From: Welwitschia mirabilis
Lineage: Eukaryota > Gnetophyta > Gnetopsida > Welwitschiales
DNA length: 25,748 nt
Reading direction: 5' to 3'
NCBI GenBank assembly: GCA_051453625.1
Contig: JBOZIK010000001.1
Location: 232,734,760 to 232,760,507 of the forward strand
The translations under genes and the position numbers were made by a program. Each line of letters opens with the position of its first letter. Within the stretch, counting starts at the first letter, position 1. The notes under the pieces were generated by a model. The model saw nothing but the letters and a program-made list of their open reading frames with translations. It did no database searches and was not told where the DNA came from. This document shows, piece by piece, positions 20,018-25,748 of the stretch.

Positions 20018-20995
20018 TGTTACGGTGTGTATTTATGCAAGTGCTTAAGTTCAAAAGGATTCTATCATTCATAAAATAAATAGATACTTCACATAATACA
20101 ACACACTAGTATGAGTGGGAATAGATCCGAAATGTCGTATTCACGTTAAAGACTATGAGACAAAACTCAGATTGCTTTGCAAAAAAATAATAGGAACCAG
20201 AAATAAAGAACAATGTAAGAAATAAAAGGTACAATGCAAATGCAAAATGCAACCTAATCTAACATGTAATGCAAAATACTTCTAACATTACTTGCTTTCA
20301 GTCTTAACAAAGGTTGCTCTTGATAATCTATATCACCCATGAAATTATCACCAGATCAAGGGCAACATAGACTATAAGAGTCATCAAATAATCTACAATG
20401 CAAACATGAAAACAAAACAAAGTTTATATTAAGAATGAGTAACAAGCATCTGGGTTACAAAATCGCCGAGTCTTAATGGAAGATACACAGCCCTCCACCA
20501 AGGGCACGTCTTTCTGCAACACTCGAGATGGATCTTTCACCCTTCGATCTTATGTCATGAGAATTTCTGATGCAATGAAGATAAGGAGAGTCGAAGGAAC
20601 AATTATTTCTAACAATTTACAGCAGAAAACGACAAACGGAAGGCACAACAAGACACATTCTTTTACATAAATGAAACAGACAAAACGGTCAAGGGTTATG
20701 TCAAAGTCGGTTACATGTCAGTGTCGTTCGTACTATCGTCTGGATGACAATAGGGATGATAGCTCATTACCAAAGATGACTTAGAATGATGATTCAGCAG
20801 TCCACGTCAGCAACCAGTAGTGTCGTCGTCCTGCCTGTCGTGGGGACGACATAAGGAACGATGGTCTTCTTAATCATATTTCCGAGATCTTCTATCATTT
20901 CTCCAAAATCCTCAGAATTGCACTTAAACCTGTACAGATATCTGCAAAACAACTCATCAAACCCTATCAAATAACCACAAATTAACAGCGCAACA
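20018..20995 (-). mobile_element. 5' LTR of element 2
   Basis: 978 bp, starting TGTTACGG on the plus strand and ending GCGCAACA. It repeats 12455-13537. It keeps many CpG sites that are lost in the other copy. It contains two palindrome-family members, about 20733-20760 (ATCGTCTGGATGACAATAGG) and 20836-20851 (the exact 16-mer core). The 64-codon plus-strand frame inside it is a chance opening of LTR sequence. Confidence 0.85.
20836..20851 (-). repeat. Palindrome core, 5' LTR copy
   Basis: TGTCGTGGGGACGACA, identical to the copy at 19803-19818. The corresponding site in the 3' LTR (13276-13291) reads TATTGTGTGGATGATA, changed mainly by C-to-T and G-to-A. Confidence 0.85.
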
Positions 20996-21000
20996 TGTTG
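20996..21000. other. Probable target-site duplication, right of element 2
   Basis: TGTTG, partner of TGCTG at 12450-12454, one transition apart. Sequence beyond this point has no counterpart in the element. Confidence 0.55.
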
Positions 21001-21112
21001 TTACCCTTGCACTCTTGAGTAAAGGGACTGCAAGAACTCTTTCTTTCATACATGAATCTTAGCGGCAGCGTTGAAGAAAAGCAAAGCAGTCTCTTCACTT
21101 TAACAAGCGCTA

Positions 21113-21415
21113 TCAATGGATGGAATACGGATGGAATACTACTGGATATGGCACATTGACAACATAATTCTTTGATTTCTTCTCTTTCCTTGAAAGAGAC
21201 CAGACAACATTGCTACCAAAGCCAGAGTGGATTGTCTTGTCATGCCTTCGCATTTCTCCTAGCGCTTTTGTGAGCATTATTAGATCTTCGACGATGCTGT
21301 TTATCTCTATTTTCTAGGCTCGCTTTCCTTGCTTAATCTAATTATTAAGTTTCACTTGCTGGGCTTGCTCTCCAATGGTGTTCTTGAAAGGAATAGAGTC
21401 CAAGGTAGAACCCAT
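21113..21415 (-). pseudogene. Unrecognised protein fragment with two amber stops
   Basis: From ATG at 21415 the minus strand gives one frame of 101 codons interrupted only by two TAG codons, each in a context suggesting an original CAG (glutamine). It begins MGSTLDSIPFKNTIGEQAQQ. A charged helical middle (KIEINSIVEDLIMLTKALGE) is followed by WSLSRKEKKSKNYVVNVPYP. Composition is protein-like, unlike the frames elsewhere in the window. I do not recognise the family. A possible upstream continuation at 21500-21620 reads VPWHIHMNTTQESMHSGFKV; joining it would need a 45-bp intron, which is too short for plants. It is adjacent to the element 2 insertion site. Confidence 0.45.
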
Positions 21416-21499
21416 CTGCGATTCAGAGATGATTCTCCAAAGTAAAAGATGGGACTGAAATAGTTACATATTAATATTTTACAAAAGGGTAGGCCTTAC

Positions 21500-22046
21500 C
21501 TATCCTGGAACTACTTCAGAGGTGTCCATCAATCATAATCACCTTAAAACCTGAGTGCATTGATTCTTGAGTCGTATTCATGTGGATGTGCCATGGGACT
21601 CCGTTCCCCTGATGCTTAAAATGGAATGTAAGAGAGGAGGGTTTTCTAGTAGATCGTTGATCGTTGTAGTTGGAGCAGTCTTGTCTCAAATAATCAGTGA
21701 CCCATTTAGCTTTGACTATAAATTAGATTAACCTGTTGAATGATTGAATGATTATGGTAACAAGAGATGATATCAAATTGTAGAAGGGATAGTGATATGA
21801 TAAGCCTTTCCCAACCTGCCCAAAACGAAGATCACTGTCAATAGCCTTGCCCTTAGACTTCTGTTGAGACTAAGTGACCATAGCCTGAAGGCTCTGGCTC
21901 AGAATTGCCTACAACTTCAAGAGGTTTCCATATCTTTTGCTGATGGAATCTTCCCATCCATGTCCTCGTTCACTCTTGTTTGAATACTTTCGTTGATTGA
22001 GAGATGCTCAAATAGGGTTTTGAAGCTTACCAGTCTGTATTCATTC
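21500..22046. other. Gene-like but unassigned stretch
   Basis: G+C is higher than in the transposon regions, and short protein-like readings occur on the minus strand (VPWHIHMNTTQ near 21590). No frame can be followed for more than about 35 codons and no family is recognised. Confidence 0.4.
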
Positions 22047-22230
22047 AATGTTAAGGGCATGATTGCACTTTTTGCAGCAAGGTTTTTAGAGAAACTTTAG
22101 CTTATGAAATGTTAAGAAGTCACTGATGAAGGCTTGCAGCTTATCGAGAACAACTCTAAGTTGTCCATGTTAAGCATTGTATGGTACTAAAAAGTTCTGG
22201 ATTGCGCCCTCTTATGGATTCACAAAAATT
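22047..22230 (+). pseudogene. Possible cysteine-type leucine-rich repeat remnant (F-box/LRR-like)
   Basis: One plus-strand frame reads LEKL.LMKC.EVTDEGLQLI, then NNSKLSMLSIVWY.KVLDCAL, where dots are stop codons. This matches the repeat L..L.L..C..VTD.GL..I...C..L..L.I....V.D.AL found in F-box/LRR proteins of plants. Three in-frame stops lie at positions where the family tolerates variable residues. Only about one and a half repeats are visible and no F-box is seen. LRR proteins of this type act in SCF ubiquitin ligases; whether this scrap came from one is an inference. Confidence 0.4.
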
Positions 22231-22660
22231 ACAGGTGTTGAGGGTGGAATGTTGTCCTCTGATCACAGGAGGAGGTAATGAAGGGACAGCAAAGGTAGTT
22301 TCTTTTAAACAGGATTTCTCATGGATGTTCTGAATTTGTTTAACTTATTATCCTCTCCTTAGATGAGAGTAAAGCTCTTTTGAATGTTGAAGCAGAGGAA
22401 GGGACTGCAAAAAAAGAGACTAGTTTTGCGAATGCTGACATTTCTATATGAACGTTTTAAGTCCTTCAAATTGTTATAAGACTCTTTCCTCACTTAAATT
22501 CCAAGGAATTCCAGATTTGTGGAGCGTTTTGAGCTTTAAAATTCTTGCACGTGTAACAAGACCTACAATATTAAAAAGAATACACTTGGAAATTGTGAAT
22601 GGCTAATAGGCATTAGTCCTGCATTGCAATTCCTTGATGATTCTTCTCCTCTTCAGAGTC
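22231..22660. other. No recognised feature
   Basis: Mixed composition, with no frame that can be followed for more than about 30 codons and no repeat. It may be intron or spacer between the fragments on either side. Confidence 0.45.
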
Positions 22661-22661
22661 T

Positions 22662-24131
22662 TTGCATCCGTCTATGGAGGAAGGGAAAGGCTTCCACTCT
22701 ACAAGTCAGATTGTAAAATAATGAAAAAACTCATCTGGATTGAAGGTTCATTCTAAACTTGTTAAAGCTGTTGTTCATAGGGTTTCGGACTTGTCCACTC
22801 CTCCATCTTCACTTGATTTATTTCAAGCGGTGCCTAATTGTTTGTTCAATTGGTCACGTGTATGGCCTCCATTGACACCTGCCGGTTCTGATACAAAGTA
22901 CAAGGCAGATGCTGATTCTAATACTGGTCCTATGAAAAGTCCTTGGAGTGTTACAAGCCAAATTTATGAGAAAATTGATTAGAACAATCATAAACTCATG
23001 TTGCCATCCCATTACTGAAATTGGAGTTGCAGCTTCTGTAGATTCCAATGGACACGTGCTTTTCTAGTCTCTGAATTCAAGCATGAAGTTGTCGATAGAA
23101 ACTATAAATTTTGTACATCTGTTTGTAAATGAGGTCAAGTAACCCATGTGGCCTACTAGGGTTTAGGGTTTAGGGTTTAGGGATTTTTGGGTGGGATTTG
23201 CGAATGTAAACAATCATATGAAAATAAATATTCTTTTTTTTCTTAGGCTCCTTTGGTTGTCAGCGAATCCTGTTATCTTCTCTTTATTGGACAGTTAGGA
23301 GGTTTTGACTCTCTTCTTATTAAGGAGTGCAGTTTTGATACAAGAACATTCCGACATTCAGTTGCTTGGAATGCTCATCTTCTAGGTTCTAAAAGTGTGC
23401 TAAAGTTAGAATGTCTTCAAGCAATTTCACTTGAATCTACAGAACCGGAAGATCATCTGAGGGACAATATCATAATAATTGGATCACACAAGTCAGGAGG
23501 TTTGGTTGTAACATGGAATGTGATAATTAATGTTGCACAAAATTTTTCTCTAGCTGGTGAGAAAAATTCTTTAAATACTTCTTTTAGTATGTTAGTGGAG
23601 ACATTCCTAATTGAGTTAATAAACACTTGTGTTTATTCACTGACTGTTAGAAATCGTTCTTTCAATTTTCAACAATCGACAGATTCCATGACTTTGCCAA
23701 ATGACAGATCTACTCCCTCTAATTTTGTTACGTCCCATTATGATGGCTTTCTGAAATTCTAGGAAATAAATACAATTTACCATCTTGTGCCCCTGAAATG
23801 TTCGAGGTACATTCTAACCGCGTGGAAGACATAAAAGCAAGTGAAAATGCAGTTCAGGCATTTGCTTTGGCTGATGGTGGAAGTAAGTTTGCAATAGTCC
23901 CCTTTGAACCAGTAGATGGAGTAATGCTAAGTATCTGGAAAGCTGAGAGCTATTTGCTTCGTGGCAGTTTCTGTTCTTGAAGGCAAGTTCCCACTTCCTA
24001 ACAATGTCAAAGCATTGAACTGGCTTACAGTAGGTAATGCACAGTCTCTTCTTGGAGTTGCAATGAAACATGATGTGCTGATCTTTGGGTAAAACAGAAG
24101 TCGAAGGGAAGCTAAGCAGCTGCAGTCTTGG
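22662..24131 (+). pseudogene. Decayed exons of a WD40/beta-propeller protein, Rav1/DMXL-like
   Basis: Three exon-like blocks on one strand. Block A (about 22735-23130) reads VHSKLVKAVVHRVSDLSTPP, VPNCLFNWSRVWPPL and, one frame on, HPITEIGVAASVDSNGHVLF. Block B (from 23247, after the acceptor TTTTTTTCTTAG) reads APLVVSESCYLLFIGQLGGF and LKLECLQAISLESTEPEDHL. Block C reads AVQAFALADGGSKFAIVPFE and ALNWLTVGNAQSLLGVAMKH, and ends QSW at a donor gtaaat at 24132. The repeated hydrophobic strands with D/G turns suit a beta-propeller. The arrangement resembles the N-terminal part of plant Rav1/DMXL (rabconnectin-3) proteins, which regulate assembly of the vacuolar H+-ATPase. Lesions: frameshifts near 22980, 23750 and 23972, TAG at 23065 in place of W, TAA at 24090. 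Family assignment is tentative. Confidence 0.5.
23156..23182 (+). repeat. Short interstitial telomere-type repeat (TTTAGGG)3
   Basis: Three perfect TTTAGGG units at 23162-23182 preceded by a partial CTAGGG. It lies in the presumed intron between blocks A and B of the WD40 pseudogene. TTTAGGG is the plant telomere unit. Such short telo-box tracts occur in plant promoters and introns and do not by themselves mean a former chromosome end. Confidence 0.9.
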
Positions 24132-24429
24132 GTAAATCTAATTCCCTCAAAACATGGTCTTGTATTGCATCATATTATACATCCTATGATATCATAGATG
24201 CTATGTGGGGACTACAAGGGAGGCTTCTGGATGATTTTTCATAACTACTGTGCATAATTAATCAGTAGGTCTATTTTCCATACAAAGAACAAGAGGGTTT
24301 TGACAAAGATCAACCCAATTTAAAAAGGAAATCATTGTAACACGTTCACTGCCTGTGCAAAACAACTCGAGGCAAAGCTGGAAGCTCATAACGTAAATGA
24401 TCTTGGTTTTTTTTTCAAATGTTATGTTA

Positions 24430-24746
24430 GATCTTTACAAATAGCCAAAGTGGTAAACAGCATGAAAGATTTGGTCTCCTATGACAGCAAGACACTACTT
24501 GGGCCAATTGAGAGTTTAAATAGATTTCCAACAATTAAGAAGATTCAGGCAGAAGACTTGCTTCCATCAGCATCTTTGAATCAGGCAGCAAATCAGCTAA
24601 CCGAAATTTTTGCCAATAAAAATTTTGCTTATGGAAATATGACATCAAAGCTTCCTTTGTTGTCAAGACAGATTATCAGGGCATCCGTTCTTCAAGGTGG
24701 TGATCATTTATTGACAAAGGTTTCTTCAAATACAAGTCCCCTGTAG
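24430..24746 (+). CDS. Uninterrupted protein-like segment, unrecognised
   Basis: An open frame without stops for about 105 codons, entering after an acceptor-like TGTTATGTTAG. It reads SLQIAKVVNSMKDLVSYDSK, continues FPTIKKIQAEDLLPSASLNQ, and ends near SSNTSPL. It looks helical with balanced composition, unlike chance frames here. It lies 300 bp downstream of the WD40 block C and 40 bp upstream of the ELMO fragment on the same strand, so it could be a further exon of either, or a separate fragment. I do not recognise the family. No function proposed. Confidence 0.4.
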
Positions 24747-24782
24747 GTACAGTCAAGAGATTAGCTTAAGCCAAGGTCACAG

Positions 24783-25013
24783 GCAGGAATTAATTTTATG
24801 AAGACCCTTGAAGAAGATGAGATGACGTTTGATACACTTTACTGCATAGCCTTTGAGATAATTAATGCATAGTGGTTGGCTATGCGGGCTTCATACATGG
24901 AATTCAATGAAGTAATGAAAGCAGCACAGTCACAAATAGAAAGGGAGCTTTCCCTTGAAGATGTAAATCATGTCTAAGATCTACTAGCCTACAGTCTTTT
25001 GTTTCAGTCTTAG
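24783..25013 (+). pseudogene. C-terminal fragment of an ELMO-domain protein
   Basis: The frame reads AGINFMKTLEEDEMTFDTLY, then CIAFEIINA, a stop, WLAMRASYMEFNEVMKAAQS, QIERELSLEDV, a second stop and DLLAYSLLFQ before TAG at 25011. This matches the end of the ELMO (CED-12-type engulfment and motility) domain of plant proteins, where F..LYC..F......W...ASYM.FN.V......QLERELSLED is conserved. ELMO proteins in animals work with Dock exchange factors on small GTPases; plant roles are little known. The domain's N-terminal half is missing and two internal stops (TAG at 24870, TAA at 24975) make it a pseudogene. The TAG stands where Q is usual. Confidence 0.8.
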
Positions 25014-25171
25014 CTGTTTGTTCCTTTAACAGCACGCATGGGTTTTCAAAAGTTCATGTATGTGCTGAGCTTCAGGTTGCTTTTCCATATTCAGATCAAA
25101 AGCAATGAAGGCTTTCAGGAATGACCTGATTCTTTGCTGATATCTTGAAAGGAGGGAGGTCCCAAACTTAC

Positions 25172-25291
25172 CTTGCCTGTAGTGCTTACAAAGCTTCCAT
25201 AAGATGAAAATCCCTTTTCTTGATGTGCCAAAGAGCAAACTTGACACAGATGAGCCAATCTGAGGTTTTGCTGGGATCCTTCTGAAACACA
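25172..25291 (-). pseudogene. Exon-like fragment with consensus splice borders, unrecognised
   Basis: On the minus strand an acceptor (TATCCCAACAG) precedes a 120-bp segment ending at a strong donor (CAAG|GTAAGT). The frame reads VFQKDPSKTSDWLICVKFAL, then WHIKKRDFHLMEAL, a TAA and ALQA. Length is a multiple of three and composition is protein-like. The TAA sits where CAA (Q) or GAA (E) would be expected. It may belong with the open segment at 25502-25747 on the same strand. Family not recognised. Confidence 0.45.
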
Positions 25292-25501
25292 CTGTTGGGA
25301 TATGTTACATGTTCGCTCATGATTATAAGAGTTTTCAGTTTGTGGATTTTGTAGGCTTCCTTGCAGCTATTTAGGTTAAATGCAAATGTGGGTAGATGCT
25401 CTCTTACCAAAAATAGCTCAATCAATAGTGATGTTAGATGTTCAAAGTGTTGAAGTAGTCTATGAAGGGTCTTAACGTGTAATTAATGTAGCCTCTCCAT
25501 G

Positions 25502-25747
25502 CTATGTCCTACATACATGTACATTGCATGCATTGCTAAACGTCCATCCATTTTCAAAATGCACACATCCATGCCATTCCATGGTCCCAACATTTGACAC
25601 CTCTTCATCTTCCTCAGGTTTAACTTCATATTCTTCTGCGGCAGGCACTACATCAGTGGGCTTTTTTTCGTTCAGATTGCTCCTTCCAGTAGCGCGACAC
25701 TTTCTCCTGGCAACACCGGTGGTGTTTTTTTCTGTTTCCGTCTTCTG
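25502..25747 (-). CDS. Open segment running off the right edge, unrecognised
   Basis: On the minus strand an uninterrupted frame enters from the window edge with QKTETEKNTTGVARRKCRAT, followed by DVVPAAEEYEVKPEEDEEVS and NVGTMEWHG, and reaches TAG at 25502. Basic then acidic low-complexity sequence suggests a disordered region of a nuclear or regulatory protein, but no family is recognised. G+C is clearly above the window average. The true exon probably ends at a splice donor before the stop. No lesion is seen, so this may be the edge of a live gene lying mostly outside the window. Confidence 0.45.
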   Translation of the reverse strand, partial: QKTETEKNTTGVARRKCRATGRSNLNEKKPTDVVPAAEEYEVKPEEDEEVSNVGTMEWHGCVHFENGWTFSNACNVHVCRT

Positions 25748-25748
25748 T

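Larger units (their letters stand above)
12455..20995 (-). mobile_element. Athila-like LTR retrotransposon, gag-protease only (element 2)
   Basis: An 8.5-kb minus-strand element bounded by two LTRs and a probable 5-bp target duplication. In sense order: 5' LTR (20995-20018), Asp-type primer site, leader with palindromes, gag (19566 to about 18510), protease (about 17730-17330), a region without reverse transcriptase or integrase, an inverted repeat, a polypurine tract and the 3' LTR. The gag and primer site point to the Athila branch of Ty3 elements. It is non-autonomous and all its genes are broken. Confidence 0.85.

Noticed and set aside
20476-20670. Plus-strand open frame of 64 codons
   Set aside because: It lies wholly inside the 5' LTR of element 2, in the antisense direction, and is not kept in the other LTR.
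21455-21499. Possible minus-strand intron (GTAAGG...TTTCAG)
   Set aside because: At 45 bp it is shorter than known plant introns allow, so the two flanking readings were not joined.
23814-24071. Minus-strand open frame of 85 codons
   Set aside because: Antisense of the WD40 block C, whose plus-strand reading is far more protein-like.

Overview
This looks like an AT-rich intergenic stretch of a seed-plant nuclear genome. The evidence is two Ty3-type LTR retrotransposons of plant lineages (primer sites resembling plant initiator-Met and Asp tRNAs), a Ty1/copia RNase H relic, a plant-type TTTAGGG motif, and decayed exons of plant-like genes (an ELMO-domain protein and a WD40/beta-propeller protein resembling the Rav1/DMXL family). 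I see no bacterial or organellar features and no intact gene. The species cannot be fixed from the sequence; a large, repeat-rich genome such as a gymnosperm's would fit.

Layout. Bases 1-9590 are one old, plus-oriented LTR retrotransposon (element 1). Its 5' LTR runs off the left edge and ends at 3163, followed by a degenerate primer binding site, a broken gag, a short protease remnant, a polypurine tract at 5526-5534 and a very long 3' LTR (5535-9590, about 4.06 kb with an 898-base N run). Reverse transcriptase, RNase H and integrase are absent. The visible 5' LTR carries a roughly 1,187-bp unit in tandem, each unit with a pair of small hairpins; the 3' LTR shows one diverged unit without them. 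Bases 9591-12449 are mostly featureless, apart from a G-quadruplex-type G tract and a copia RNase H pseudogene on the minus strand.

Bases 12455-20995 are a second element (element 2), minus-oriented and Athila-like: 3' LTR at 12455-13537, 5' LTR at 20018-20995, an Asp-tRNA primer site, a broken gag and a broken protease, and again no recognisable RT or integrase. Its middle holds a diverged inverted repeat (arms about 13850-14450 and 15400-16015) around a 100-N scaffold gap. A small palindromic motif with core TGTCGTGGGGACGACA is scattered through both LTRs and the leader.

Bases 21001-25748 are visibly richer in G+C and contain a patchwork of host-gene-like fragments on both strands: an unrecognised minus-strand fragment, a cysteine-type leucine-rich-repeat remnant, WD40 exons, an unrecognised open segment, an ELMO C-terminal fragment and two minus-strand exon-like segments. 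Most carry stops or frameshifts. This could be a decayed gene neighbourhood or a gene-capturing transposon; the sequence alone does not decide.

Nothing in the window forms a working gene system. The strongest leads are the two independent gag-protease-only elements, the repeated palindrome of element 2, the internal inverted repeat, an N run placed inside an otherwise continuous gag frame, and the mosaic of gene fragments at the right.
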